Positions 11,201 through 21,740 of a DNA stretch of 64,000 nt are shown one piece after another; the first letter of the stretch is position 1, and every line of letters begins with the position of its first letter. The position numbers and the translations under genes were made by a program. The notes under the pieces were generated by a model. The model ran no database searches. It saw only the letters and a list, made by a program, of their open reading frames with translations, and was not told where the DNA came from. This stretch comes from Diphasiastrum complanatum. Taxonomy: Eukaryota > Streptophyta > Lycopodiopsida > Lycopodiales > Lycopodiaceae. The stretch lies in the NCBI GenBank assembly GCA_029204225.1, contig MU832181.1, positions 1 to 64,000 of the forward strand, written 5' to 3'.

Positions 11201-11226
11201 ACAGTGAGATGAGAAACGGCCGCCAT
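5108..11226 (-). CDS. PFK: ATP-dependent 6-phosphofructokinase, plastid-type; exons 1-5, 3' part absent
   Basis: The gene product would phosphorylate fructose 6-phosphate to fructose 1,6-bisphosphate with ATP, the committing step of glycolysis. Five minus-strand exons join in compatible phases: 10886-11226, 7161-7248, 6928-6962, 6054-6165 and 5108-5203. Together they give a Ser/Arg-rich plastid-transit-like N-terminus, a PHVTDIFP segment, an FVHDDDRV segment, [10 protein letters not shown], the ATP-binding loop [13 protein letters not shown] and the substrate loop [19 protein letters not shown] resembles the Arabidopsis PFK2 branch more than PFK3/4/5, from my memory of those sequences. The following two thirds of the protein, including TIDND and the sugar-binding residues, were not found in the window. 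They may lie beyond position 1 or be lost. Exons 1, 3 and the junctions are inferred without transcripts. Confidence 0.85.
6054..6165 (-). CDS. PFK: PFK exon 4 (ATP-binding loop)
   Basis: 112 nt, acceptor GTTCTGGTCAG, donor CAG|GTTGTT. It encodes [20 protein letters not shown], then [17 protein letters not shown]. The RAGPR block and the GGxxPGLN loop are diagnostic of plant ATP-PFK. No stop or frameshift. Confidence 0.9.
6928..6962 (-). CDS. PFK: PFK exon 3, predicted 35-nt microexon
   Basis: Exons 2 and 4 are out of phase by 2 nt, so a 3n+2 exon must lie between them. The only well-bounded candidate I found is 35 nt with acceptor TTTATTAG and a perfect GTGAGT donor. It encodes [11 protein letters not shown]. 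Including it gives 14 residues between the exon 2 'K' and RAGPR, the same count as in Arabidopsis PFK3 as I remember it, although the residues themselves are not conserved. This is inference from phase and spacing only. Confidence 0.45.
7161..7248 (-). CDS. PFK: PFK exon 2
   Basis: 88 nt, acceptor TTTTTGGCAG and donor AAG|GTGCTA. It encodes [20 protein letters not shown] followed by HDDDRVLLK, which aligns with 'YFVxxDDxVxxK' of plant PFKs. It begins with one base that completes the exon 1 codon and ends in phase 0. Confidence 0.7.
7354..7511 (-). repeat. Partial LTR (low-coordinate copy)
   Basis: 158 bp, starts TGTAGTGAAAAATACATAAA on the plus strand and matches 9568-9725 throughout without a length change. 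It is flanked on the left by ACGAC, a possible 5-bp target site whose partner could not be placed. Confidence 0.8.
7512..7991. other. Copia-internal or intron sequence, no gene
   Basis: Mixed-composition sequence between the truncated LTR and the plus-strand gag fragment. It has a CACGTG core near 7810. No coding motif was recognised. Confidence 0.3.
7992..8270 (+). pseudogene. Copia gag-like fragment, opposite strand
   Basis: An open frame encodes [20 protein letters not shown] followed by [14 protein letters not shown] and a Lys-rich stretch. This resembles the segment just before the zinc knuckle in Copia Gag ('LxxLxGxLLxEExR...ALxxxxxRGRGR'). It ends abruptly where the minus-strand integrase frame begins (about 8268), which marks a rearrangement junction. 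The family call rests on pattern only. Confidence 0.45.
8266..8613 (-). pseudogene. Copia integrase fragment
   Basis: The frame contains [19 protein letters not shown], then [15 protein letters not shown] and [14 protein letters not shown], giving the first two acidic residues of the DDE catalytic triad (the D of HTD and of RSDNGG). The third, Glu, lies beyond the break at 8266 and is missing. Upstream in another frame is IMDDSGA, the Asp-Ser-Gly of the aspartic protease, so protease and integrase are joined by an internal deletion. Confidence 0.85.
8620..9537 (-). pseudogene. Copia Gag
   Basis: ATG at 9537. The first 160 codons are open: [37 protein letters not shown], a [15 protein letters not shown] segment and a truncating stop at 9055. 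This is the UBN2-type Gag fold of Copia elements. Frame changes later, two zinc knuckles remain: [14 protein letters not shown] and [14 protein letters not shown] (C-x2-C-x4-H-x4-C). Stops and frameshifts make it non-functional. Confidence 0.85.
9556..9567 (-). other. Copia primer-binding site
   Basis: The minus strand reads TGGTATTAGAGT directly after the LTR end (…CACCACA), a common variant of the tRNA-iMet site in plant Copia elements. It fixes the LTR boundary at 9568. Confidence 0.75.
9568..9725 (-). repeat. LTR portion shared with 7354-7511
   Basis: 158 bp from the LTR edge at the primer site. Beyond 9725 this copy continues into the promoter part: on the minus strand AAATATATAGAG lies about 10 bp upstream of the shared segment, a plausible LTR TATA box. 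Confidence 0.8.
9910..10115. repeat. Cluster of GTTCGATAG / CTATCGAA motifs
   Basis: About a dozen short motifs built on TTCGATAG occur in both orientations within 200 bp (for example GTTCGATAGTTAAGG and TTCTATCGGACG). They lie on the U3 side of the Copia LTR, so they may be a U3 enhancer array. An independent short repeat is also possible. Confidence 0.5.
10886..11226 (-). CDS. PFK: PFK exon 1 (start codon, transit peptide, N-terminal linker)
   Basis: The ATG is at 11226-11224 and begins [10 protein letters not shown]. The first 60 or so residues are rich in Ser, Thr and Arg with almost no acidic residues, as in chloroplast transit peptides. Then an acidic linker leads to [14 protein letters not shown], equivalent to the 'PHLTDxLPxLPxYPNP' segment of plant PFKs. 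The donor chosen is AG|GTCTCAC, which leaves phase 2 and pairs with exon 2. The alternative TGC|GTAAAC would leave the wrong phase. An upstream open frame exists but its first codons lack an ATG in good context. Confidence 0.7.
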
Positions 11227-12240
11227 ATCCTTCCAGCAAATAAAATTCTGATTCAAGCAACAAAAATGAAAGCTAAAAATCCCCTTCAAAATCCGCTGCT
11301 CCAGGAGCTTTTCCTTCGTTCTAACGATCCAGAAGACGAAATGAAACAAGGTTCCCTTGCGGATCTTGTAAGCAGATCGAAGAACATGCATGAATGACTG
11401 CACTTGATCGATCAATTTCGATCCATTTGGAGCAAAATGTTGTCAGATTTCCACACCTCCTTCGTCAATGATGTTGTCAGCTCTGGATCTCCACTGCTTC
11501 GTCAATGATGTCTACAGCGCCTCTTTACTCTGCCAGCTACGGTCGCAACAACGAGATCGCAGCACCAAACCCGCGCGCCCAGTGATGGCCTTGATGGCAC
11601 GGTACCTTTTACAGATGATCACTTGGATGTCAGCCACGCGTCACATCTAAACTGTCAATCAGTCGATATCAAGTACGTGGCAGAATCGCAATGATTCTGA
11701 GAATATCCAGCGGTGGCGGGCTCAAAATCCTAGCGTGCCACTGTTTTTATTTTCCGCGCGTGTAAAAAGTCGAACACTGGAGACTTCGCTATTTCGCCAT
11801 TTCTCGTGGGTCGTATCTTATTGACCCCGTGTTATTTTGAGCTCTCCACCGTTGGCTTCTATCAACAGACGTTCATGATTTGCCACGTTTTATCAAACAA
11901 CCATTGAAAACTGTCTAGTCGACGGTGAGCCACGCGGCAAAAATCTAACCGTTTACTTGTAATATATATCGTGCTACTAAGTCCGTTGAACAGTTTCCGG
12001 GCCATGGATCGGCGCCTACCTCGAAAACAATTCCTGATTCCTCTGGTCCACCAAGTTATAGTATACCACGTGGAAATGACGCAATCAGAGCATGCCATGT
12101 GGCAGAAAGCGTGCCAATGTCTGTCGAAGGAGACGGGTCCACTCCAAGGCCTGTCCAGACACCGAGTCAAACTCCACTTTTCTGAGAAAAAAAAAATAAA
12201 GGTGCACTTTTCTACCAAACAACAGGTTTCATTTCCTTAG
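11227..12240. other. Upstream region of PFK; no further gene
   Basis: The promoter side of the minus-strand PFK gene. Mixed base composition with several short open frames on both strands, none with a recognisable motif. I could not assign a transcription start. Confidence 0.35.
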
Positions 12241-14180
12241 AAACACACAAATAATAGGAAAACTCTTTCAGCTCAAATTTCATGAGGAGTTCCATTCCTT
12301 AGAGCACATGTGCATTGAACATAGATTCCAATCCAAACCCGGTTAGCTATTCCAGGAGATTCCAATCTAGAACCAAGTCAAGTCGGCTCTCTATTCTGGT
12401 TGTTATTGGATTGAGAGGGTGGGTAGAAGGGCACTCTGAAGCCACTACTCAGCATAACAAGGTTTTGAAGTTTCCACGAGGACATACGTTCCGCATGGAC
12501 GGAGGGAAAAAGTTGTTGTTTCTTGTCCATGGAGATTGTTATGCACTCCCAACGTTGGGGGAGTGTAAGTGATGCACGAAGGAGAGTCTCAATGAATCTC
12601 CGAATATGTCCCATAAGCAAAGGCAAGGCTTGTAACCACCCAAACCTAAAAAAGTTAGGTCTCTTGTGAACACCTCCTGCTATTGATCTTTTGAGTGGTA
12701 CTTGAGTGGGTAGGTGGAGACATGGGTTGAAAACCCAACACGACCCAAAAAGTCAAACGTTCATCTTTTGGCAACATAAGTCTAGATACATGTGGACTCT
12801 CTATGAACTTTATGAATCGTATTGAAGTAAAGACTTGTACAACTAATCTTACTCATGAAGTATCTTTGTCCTAATTTAGTGTTTATATCTAATGCAATAC
12901 ATTGTGCAAAGATTGGCATCCCCTAAGGGTTGTAACTAGATTATATTCTACAAATTCCAAAGTTTCTTGAGATCACACAAAAGTGAACCACATTATTATA
13001 TTCAATGTGACATTGGAAGATCATGAATCTTGAAGATTTTCAAAAAGCACCCAGTGTTGAAATTCGACGCCCATCATGCCCTTCAAAGGTCAATTTGGAC
13101 GTATTTGACAGGCATTTGTAATTTTAGACCGTCAACACTAAAGTGCATTAATAGGACAAATCAGTGCTCGTAAAAAAGTTTAAAACTAACCTTACAAATC
13201 TATTATGGAATCAGTAAAAGATTACATAAAAACCCCTTAAAACTCGGGTTCTATAACTAAAACCAGTTGATTTTGAGCCATATAAAAAACCATAAATCTA
13301 AAATGAAGCTGTAAAAAATGAATTTTAACAATTGAGCTATTTGTATTGCATGAAATTCCTCCCCTTTGCAAAATAAATTTTGAAGGGCAAGTTCTATGTA
13401 AGGATGTCACAGGACGAGCATGAACATTATATAAGATGTCATGAAAATAAAGCATGAAGAGCAACCTCGAACGTCAAATTTCAACATTGTATGGCCCATA
13501 AAAAAAAAATGTAAAATAAGTTGGACGATGATAATATAAACTATAGAGAGCTTGCAAGTGTGGGCCATAGAAAAAAAGTCAATCACCAAGTGAAAGGCTT
13601 TGTCAATCTTTTACCCTTGGGAAAGGATTTCTTAGTTACCTTCCCATAAAAAAAAAAATGGCCAAAAAATTATGGGGAAGTCGTCGAAGATTGTTCTCAT
13701 GACCCTTTTGGTAGGTTTAATGGTCATAAAATTAGGGCAATGTCATTTGTGACTTCAAATGGTTGTCTTTGGCCAAAATTACTACTTTGATAGTTGTTGT
13801 CAGGTAAATAAAATCTATATGGAGAAAAAATGACTTGTGAAGTTTCAAAAGGCCCATAAGACTTGATTTGCCTTAATTAATAAAGGTGGATGTAAGGGAA
13901 AGCTCCTCAAGATCCTGCTTAGAAGTCGAAACACAAGAGAACACACTGTGGAGCAAAACCACCCAACCAAGTAGAAGCAACTAATCAATCTCCAATAGCT
14001 TCATCACTGAGCCAAGGGATAGGAAGAAAGAGTAGAGTGAGAAAACCTGGCAATGAATCACCAAAAGAACAATGGAGTAGGGCAAGTTTCCACAAGCTAT
14101 ATAGGCTCAAGACCCGCTGTGCATGTACCCATGCAAGGCCTAAACTCCCCAAAAATTGCTTTTCATTGCTATTGCTACTC
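12241..14180. other. Gene-free AT-rich stretch
   Basis: Short frames at 12315-12572, 12378-12626 and 13237-13589 are unrecognised and look non-coding. The right end (13900-14180) probably belongs to the 3' region of the adjoining gypsy element, but no LTR pair is visible. Confidence 0.35.
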
Positions 14181-14189
14181 TACACATGC

Positions 14190-16640
14190 ATTAACAATCC
14201 TAAATAGATTTTTTTGGAATTCTAAGATATACCCAATCATCAACTTTAAAATCTCTGGGAGATCTCTTAAGATCGCCATAGTGCTTAGCTCTATCCTGAG
14301 CACTTCGAATACTATCCTTAGCCACTTGCAACATTTTTTGCATATCATGTAGGAAATGCACAACCTTCTGAATCTTAATAGATTTTGTCTCCACATTAAC
14401 AGGAGATCTAGGTTGAAAATCATACATAAGCATAGAAGGACTATAACCTGTAGCATAATGCTTTGTAATATTGTATGCAAACACAATCATAGGAAGGTAA
14501 TCTTCCCAATGAGATTGTTTGTGAGAAACATATGTCCTCTACATATCTTTCATAGTTTGATTAGTCCTTTCTATCTGGCCATCTAATTCAAGATAATCAT
14601 AAGAACTAAAACTAAAAGAAATTTCCAGTTTATGGAATACTGCTAACCAGAAGTGACCTGTAAACCTAGGATCTCTATCACAAACATTATCAATCGACAA
14701 TCCACATAACCAAAAAAAACTTCAACAAAGATTTGGGCATCTGAACAGTGGACTTAACTAGTATAAACACAGCTAACTTAGTTAAATTGTCCACGACAAC
14801 CCAAAGAGAATTATTTTGTTGTTGGGTCTTTGGAAGTCCAACTACAAAATCCATCGATATGCTTTTCCTTATCTTATTAGGATATCCAATGGATGCAAAA
14901 AACCACTAACCTTAAGGCGTTCAGCCTTATCTAGTTGACAGGGCTTGCATCTAATCATATATGACTCAACGTATGGCTTGAGTTTCGGCCAATAAAACTC
15001 TCAAGTTAAGAGTCATGTGTATATCGGGATATCCTGCACAGGGTATGTCATGACATTCAAACAAAGTCTTGCATTTGAGCTCATTGTCACCAAGCACACA
15101 AACTTTTCCATTCCGAAACAACAATCCATCTTGAATACTGTTCCACCATCTTTTTATGTTTCTTGTTAGTTGAGACCCCTGTGAAATCGACTCAACACTG
15201 TCCTCATTTCTTTCGGTCTGAACAATGTTCCAAGTACGACCAAAATGGGAATCATTTTCATATTTTCCTCTCATCGAAAGATATAGATATGTGGAAATTT
15301 GGGTGAATGACAATTCGTTCGGTTCACCAATCCAACTAAAAGCATACACAACTTGATTCGAGCTTTCTCTTATATAACAGATTTCATGATCAAATTCTTG
15401 CATCAATTCGGCCCATCAGGCTTTCCTCCCCCGAAGATCATGTTGATTGCAAAAGTACTTAAGAGGCTAGTGATCCATATACACTATAAACTTACTACCA
15501 TACAAGTAGTGTCTCCAAGTTTTAAGTGCATGGATAACTACATATAATTCATTTTCCTACGTACTATAACGCAATTGAGGACCAGTGAATATTTTTCTTT
15601 CAAACGCCAATGCCCTATCATTATGTAATAGAATCGCTTTAATTGTAGTATCACTTGTGTCAATTCTCACGACGTAAGGTAAATCTAGATTTGCAATTTG
15701 TAACACAGGAGCTAATACGATCAGAGTTTTAAGTTTTCCAAAACTGATTCAATTCCTCGTTCCAAACAACAGGCGGACTAGGTTGATTCCTCTTTTTCTT
15801 TTTCTTAACAATACCTGTTGTCAGATTATTGAGCGGTGCTGCTACTTTAGCATAATCCTCAATGAATCTCCGAAAGAAAATCGTAAATCCCAAAAATGGT
15901 TTAACTAGTCTGACGATTTGTGGAATCGGCCAATCAACCACTATCTTGATTTTATCCTCATTAATCTTGATCCCACAAGCAGTGATCTTATGAACGAGAT
16001 AAACCAGCTCATGTTTAAAAATTCACACTTAGATTCCTTAGTGTAGAGTAACTCCTGTTGAAGTTTCATCAAGACAATTGTCAAGTGTCCTATGTGTTCC
16101 TCAAAGTTCTTACTGTAGACGAGAATGTCATCTAAGAATAGTGACCACAAACTTCCCCAAATATGGATAAAACAAATTAAATATCATTTTTTTGAATCAG
16201 AAGAACATGAGCGCCCCATGGTGACTTACTAGATTGGATATTTTCCATCCTTAGATAGTTTTTTATTTGATTTGAAATCTATTGAGAACTTATAAGGCTA
16301 TCTAGAGATAGGTTGACTCCCTTGAATTAACTCTATCATGTGGTCTACTGACCTAGACGGTGGTAAACCTTGAGGCAACTCTGATGAAAAAACATCCTTA
16401 AATTCATTTATGATCTAATTTTTCATTGCTTGTTCGTGATCTAAACTTACTGAGAAAATTGCAAAGAATTCACAACTATTTAGATGCACATTAGAAACAT
16501 CCATAATAGGAATAACAAATACTGAAAAAAACTTCATATTGCAACAATTATGTGCAACGAAGCATGCAAAGCCAGCTTTTTGGCATCCAGCGTGCAGGTC
16601 TAAAAAGGCAACAAAGTACACAAAACACATGATTCTAAGC
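14190..16640 (-). pseudogene. Ty3/gypsy polyprotein relic (protease linker, RT, RNase H, integrase)
   Basis: Minus-strand frames in correct order. Protease-RT linker with DVFSSELPQGLPPSRSVDHM (about 16230-16640). RT block with FLDDILVYSKNFEEHIGHL, carrying the catalytic Asp pair (about 16090-16150). RT-RNase H connection FLGFTIFFRRFIEDYAKVAA (15729-15941). RNase H end and integrase zinc region FDHEICYIRESSNQ … CHDIPCAGYP (14966-15406). Integrase core DRDPRFTGHFW and HWEDYLPM, and tail FQPRSP … AQDRAKHYGD (14200-14960). Stops and frameshifts occur between every block. No LTRs or gag were identified. Confidence 0.9.
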
Positions 16641-16849
16641 ATTCACTAATCCACAAGACTGGAAACATCTTAGTACTTGAGATTCATGAATACTGATCAT
16701 GAGTTGTGAAATTATTTAAGATCATATTTAGGATCCTAAGGCACTGGCTAGAAGGATCCATAGTAGACTGTTGTCGTATCTACTCTCAAGAATTCCTAAG
16801 CACAAACCCATTTATAAAAAATGTACTTTTTCGGCTTCCTCTTCCTTAC

Positions 16850-17345
16850 AACTTAAAGCATAAGGTGAGAGGGAGGCGCTTAGCTACAAGCAACGACGGA
16901 ACTGTATCTCCAAGAGTAGTGCAAGAGGCTGTTGTACGTGGTAGCAGTGCGCCTCTGTCCCTGTTTCCACCTATTTTAGCTAAGAACTTTCCATCACCTA
17001 TGACGATGTTGGTTAATGCTCAAGTCACAAGCAATGTAAAGTTCAACTAAATACTCAAATGCTCTGAAAATGATTGGCCTGCAAATCACAGACTCTTTGC
17101 AACTCCCTTGGCAAGAAAAGGCTGAAAACAAGTTGGAAATTGACCCAAAAACGTTTCAGGATTTGCTGATCTATGTTAACAGGAACGGTCATCAACATTT
17201 CAGCTCTGACAAGTCCAAAAAGATTGTCGACCATTTGTGCAGTAGCGATTTGGAGAATGTAGTATTGTTGCCACATGAAACAAGACATAAAAGAGCAAAC
17301 AAGCCGTACATGAAACAAGACATAAAAGAGCAAACAAGCCGTTGA
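16850..17345 (+). other. Unrecognised codon-like stretch
   Basis: Two plus-strand frames (to 17050, then 17070-17345) with protein-like composition, e.g. GRRLATSNDGTVSPRVVQEA and KLEIDPKTFQDLLIYVNRNG. They are out of frame with each other. No family was recognised, and this may be a decayed gene or chance. Confidence 0.25.
17273..17342. repeat. Perfect or near-perfect 35-bp tandem duplication
   Basis: ACATGAAACAAGACATAAAA… occurs at 17273 and again at 17308 with no visible difference, so it is recent. Confidence 0.85.
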
Positions 17346-17834
17346 ACGATGGCCTATTGCATGGTATTGCTACGTGGCAATCCAGGCCCACACATGCAAT
17401 AACCTGCTCTGTGGCAAATGACTTGGCTTTCGAAGGAGCTAGCTTAAATCTATGCTTTAAACTACACAAATGTATTTTAAATACGTGGCATTTTTATAAA
17501 TCAACCTACATATTTAAAAAAAATAAAAAATAAAATAAAAACTCGAAAAATTAATTAAAACACAAGCACGTCAATTTTTGTTGTGTTTACTCTGTGCCCC
17601 TACAGGTAAGGCATGACCCAAAAATAGCTAGTTTTAGTTCATTGTGTGTCCTTAGGGGTTAGTTTGAACCACTCGGTTCGTAGTTCTCATCCAAGGATGA
17701 GTTGGAGGAGCTCGTCGCAAGCACATGAGGCTAGAAAATGAAAATATTTCATTTGGGGGTGGGTGGGGGGCTCATCGTGGAGGCTCAGCCCGGATGACCA
17801 CGGATCATGTGGCACCCGTAAGAGAAGCATCGTA
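17346..17834. other. Upstream region of the plastid-protein gene
   Basis: AT-rich on the left, GC-rich from 17750 on. No further coding motif. A TTTTTATAAATC block at about 17490 is too distant for confident use as a TATA box. Confidence 0.35.
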
Positions 17835-18533
17835 ATGGCGACCTTTCTCTCTTTTGCTCATCCTTCTCCTCGCTTTCCTTCCGTGCTCACTCTCCTCAAT
17901 CCTCTCCCTCCTCGTCCTCCTCCATCGCCATCGCCATCGCCATCACGCTCGTCCAAATTGCACTCTCAATTCTCACAACACATTTGTCGCAAGCGCCCGG
18001 CTTTGATCTGCCCAACAGCTAGTAGCAACGCCTATGATGCTGCTACGTCTGCTGCTGCTGATTCTCATCCAGAATCAGGCGTGCGGCTGGAATCTGGGAC
18101 AGATAACGTTGCTCAGCAGAGCAGTGGCCTGATCGAAGAATCTGAAGCTCAAGCTTCAGAGAAAGGGTCTATAAAACAGGAATCTGATGGCATAAGCAGA
18201 GAAAAGAAGGTGCCAAGGAAAAGGAATGGAGCAGCTATTGTTGATGTTTTGAAAGTGTTCGAAGGACTGTTAGAACGTCCGTCTGGTAGTGGCCAAATCA
18301 TGGCTGCAGCTGGCAGCGTGGTGGTGGAAAGGGTGAAGGCGGAGGCGGAGAGTCTGCACAATAAAGACGACGTGGAAGCGCAATTAATTTTTGAGTTGCT
18401 GAGAAGTGTCCAGCTTTTGGAAATGGATATGCAGCTTGTAGTTGCCGCAAGGAAAGAATCAACCCTATTAGAAAGATTGAGCAAAGCAAAAGAGCGCTGC
18501 CAACAAGCGATTAAACTGGCCAATAGCTTGTAG
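17835..18533 (+). CDS. Chloroplast-targeted protein of unknown function, single exon
   Basis: 232 residues, complete, no internal stop. ATG at 17835 lies in a strong context (G at -3, G at +4). The longer open frame begins with a GTG, so it was not used. Residues 1-55 (MATFLSFAHPSPRFPSVLTL, then a PSPSPSPS run) lack acidic residues and look like a chloroplast transit peptide. Residues 60-135 are Ser/Glu-rich and probably disordered, ending in a basic KKVPRKRNG patch. Residues 136-232 form a predicted helical domain with VDVLKVFEGLLERPSGSGQI and a heptad-like LLRSVQLLEMDMQLVVAARK segment. No catalytic motif is visible and I do not recognise the family. The real start, clean frame and coherent architecture make this the most convincing intact gene here. 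Confidence 0.8.
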   Translation: MATFLSFAHPSPRFPSVLTLLNPLPPRPPPSPSPSPSRSSKLHSQFSQHICRKRPALICPTASSNAYDAATSAAADSHPESGVRLESGTDNVAQQSSGLIEESEAQASEKGSIKQESDGISREKKVPRKRNGAAIVDVLKVFEGLLERPSGSGQIMAAAGSVVVERVKAEAESLHNKDDVEAQLIFELLRSVQLLEMDMQLVVAARKESTLLERLSKAKERCQQAIKLANSL

Positions 18534-18870
18534 CAAACCTCAAGTATCGTCGCAAGATGAGTTATTTCTACATTCTATGGTAAAAAATAATAATTCCATA
18601 GCTCCAATCATTTATCTTTCTGCAGAATGGCTTTTCTAGTGAAGTGAACATGACCCATGTCACAATTGTGTAGGCTTTGCAGATTAAACAGCAGAAATCG
18701 AAATTTTGTTGGGTTGTTCCATCTTCTTATAGACATCAAGGTTGTTTGTTGTCCTTACACTTTGCTAACGAAATGTCATATATATGACTTGTAATTTGCA
18801 CTGGTAAAATAGAACTGATGTTGTAAAATAGAACTGATGTTGTGAGGCAGTGCACAAGAAAAATATGACA

Positions 18871-19200
18871 TGTTCCTACATAGGAAAATTGTAGAATTTC
18901 CTAGTTAGAGACGTTTTTTACTAGTTTAGAGACTCCTAACTAGGAAAACATTTTTCCTAGTTAAAAATGTTTGTGCACAAATTTTCTTTAGGAAAACATT
19001 GAAATTCCTAGATACATTTGCACCATCTCTAATTAGGAAAAAGATTTCCTAGTAATAAAATGTATCTTGGCATATATTTCATCTAGGAAAAATGTATGTT
19101 AGGAAAACCCTTGATTGTTAAGGAAAACATTTTCCTAAATAGAAAAATGTATGTATTAAGTTAATTTAGGAAAAACATTTAATTTTCTAGATACCTTTTG
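18871..19200. repeat. Left subterminal array of TTTCCTAG/CTAGGAAA motifs
   Basis: Roughly fifteen copies of (C)TAGGAAAA or its complement within 330 bp, in both orientations, directly inside the left terminal repeat. Confidence 0.7.
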
Positions 19201-19229
19201 AATTATGAATTAAAAAAGATTCTTATGTA

Positions 19230-21180
19230 TCATAAAGGCATGCCTTTGTCACTTGATATAGCTCAAAATCAATGCAATATATCAATTGAGATATCACTTT
19301 CGATGTTCAAAATCAATGCAATATATAAATTGAGATATCACTTTTGATGCAATATATCAATTGAGATACAACTTTGGCATGTAATGCACAAGGTTGTTCA
19401 TAGAGTGATCGAATTTAAGGAATACCGAGCTGCTTTCAAGCTTCAAATCATTCAAAGTTGATGCATGTCACCCAAAATAGCTAAAATATAATGCCCAACA
19501 AGTTGGTGCTTATCATTAAGCAAAATTCATCAAATGATCAAAATTGACAATTCTCAATGATAATAACTTCAAATTGTTCGAGTACGATCTCTTATCAATG
19601 GAAGTATTTCCTACCACTTTAGATAGCTCAAATATGATATCTATTTCTCAAGATAGCTTGAATTTAATGCCTACACACAAGAATGCTCAATTTTGATCGT
19701 CACCTATGGACATGGCTCATTGAATGATCGAATTTGACTAATATCGACTCCAATTGTACATTTAAATTGCTCATGTTCAATCCATTGTTGATACTATGAC
19801 ACAAGATATCCCAAACTTTATTTCACTTGAGATCAATCAATTTTGGCCCTTATCGCTCAAGAGTGTTCGTTGAGTGATTAAATTAGATGAATCCTAAGCT
19901 TAGGACAACTACATAGCTCAAATTTCATGCATATGACTTTAGATAGCTCAAATTTGATGCATAACATGTAATTTTGGACTTTATTAGTTGACATGGCTCA
20001 TTGAGAGATCAAGTTCAATCATTTTTAAGTCTAGTACATTTAGATTGTTTGAATTTGATTGGTTTTTGATGGAGTTGCCCCCTATCACATGAGATAGCTG
20101 AAATTCAATGTATATCACTCAAGATAGCTTGATTTGGGACATTATCACTCAAAATGTCTCTTAAGTGATGAAATTAGAGGAATTTTGTGTCCAATGACTA
20201 ATAATTAGACTAGAACCAACTTGATGTCTACATGTCTCAATAACTTCAGTTCAATGCCTTTACTACAAGTTAGTCTCTAACTACTTAACATGGCTCATCA
20301 AGTGAATTTAATCGATCAAGTGAACTTAATCGATCTCAATTTTAAAGCATTTAGATTGCTTGAGTTCTATCTGTCATTGATGGAATAGGTTCCTATCACT
20401 TGAGATAGCTCATATTGACATATGCTAAAATAGGCCAAGTACCTCTTCAGATTCTATTTGAACATCTACCAATCAATACTCTAATTGAAACTATGACAAT
20501 GAATGATGGGTCCCTTGAGACCACTCAATTTTGGTCCCAATTGCTCAAGAATGATGAAAGTAGAAGAGTTTTGAGCTTAGGATGACATAGCTTCGAATTT
20601 CATCCACATAACTGAAAATAGCTCAAATTTATGCGTAGCATGTAAGTTTGACTTTTATTAATTTACATGGCTCAATTTTAGTCATTTTCGAGTCCAATTT
20701 GCTTAAGTTTCCTTAATCTAATTCCTTCTTGACAATGCTAACCCCTATCACATGAGATAGCTAAAATTCAAATATACATTGAAGAAGGTTTGATTTTGGA
20801 CATGATCACCCGAAATTTTTATTAAGTGACGAAAGTAGAGGATCTTGAGTCCAAGACATTAAGCTAGCACAAATTGTATGTCTACCACTTGCAATAACTT
20901 CAGGTCTGTCAATAGACTTAGCTCAATTTTGGTTGTTATCACTTACATTGTTCATAGAGTGTTAAAATCAAAGGCTCCACGTAATGAATCGAGCGACCAA
21001 AATTGATCAATCTCAAATCTAGGATATTTAGATTGCCCGAGTTCAGTCCCTTGTAGAAGAGATTGGCCCCTATCACTCAAGATAACTAAAATTTGTTGAA
21101 AATGCAGCAAAATAAGTCCAATTGCTCCTAGAAATGATGGAGAAAGCACCTAAATAAAATCCAAAATAGATTAAGCATGA
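19230..21180. repeat. Degenerate repeat built on ATAGCTCAAATTTGATG
   Basis: Dozens of diverged copies of 'ATAGCTCAAATTTGATG … TATCACTTGAGATAGCTC'-like phrases at irregular spacing of about 40-90 bp. The same phrases recur at 23690-24000, 24910-25330 and 28200-28570, so insertions have split one long array. There is no coding potential. Confidence 0.65.
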
Positions 21181-21199
21181 TCCGACTCACTAAAGGCAT

Positions 21200-21740
21200 G
21201 CATTCTTGTTGGCTCCATTCTTATCCTTGATGACCTTATTGGAGTGATTGGTACACTTGGCTCTCGCTCCTCCTCAAGATCAAGATTGTCTTGATCATTG
21301 GCCACCTCCCTTTTGATAGCTTATTTGATTGAGAAATCAACAAGCTTATGCATCTTATTCTCATCAAATATGACATTTCTAGAAACCACAAACTTGTTGG
21401 AAGATGAAATGTATACCTTGTATCCCTTGCTTGCATTGCCATACCTGAGCATGATCCCCTTGATTGATGATGGATCCTCCTTTGTCCTTGTCTCCAAAGG
21501 TGTATGCACATAGAAAATGCATCCAAACACCCATTGAGTCCTTGAGGTTTGGCTTCTTTCCATATAAGACCTCAAATGGTGTTTTGCCTTCAATAGAGGA
21601 ACTCTATTCATCAAATAGGGGTAAAGGGACAAGAAAACTCCTTTTTGTTGAATCTCACACGTGTGGGAATGCCACAAAGTGTGATAACGACATCCTAATA
21701 CTTTGTGATTGCTCAAGATCAAGTGCAGATTGATAATCAA
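21200..21740 (-). pseudogene. Copia pol fragment (integrase end to RT start)
   Basis: The minus strand encodes VFGCIFYVHTPLETRTKEDP, SSIKGIMLRYGNASKGYKVY and SNKFVVSRNVIFDENKMHKL. This is the Copia region after the integrase core ('FGxxxYVHIP…GYSxxxKGYRxYxP…VSRDVxFDE'). The same family appears on the plus strand at 48800-49080. Frame breaks and loss of both flanks make it a relic. Confidence 0.85.

Noticed and set aside
10931-11397. Plus-strand ORFs over PFK exon 1
   Set aside because: Antisense shadows of the minus-strand exon.
17763-17834. Longer N-terminus for the plastid-protein gene
   Set aside because: The extension opens with GTG, not ATG, and puts a non-transit-like sequence before the Ser/Pro-rich transit peptide.
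18149-18523. 124-codon minus ORF across the plastid-protein gene
   Set aside because: Antisense shadow; the plus frame has a proper start, transit peptide and domain structure.
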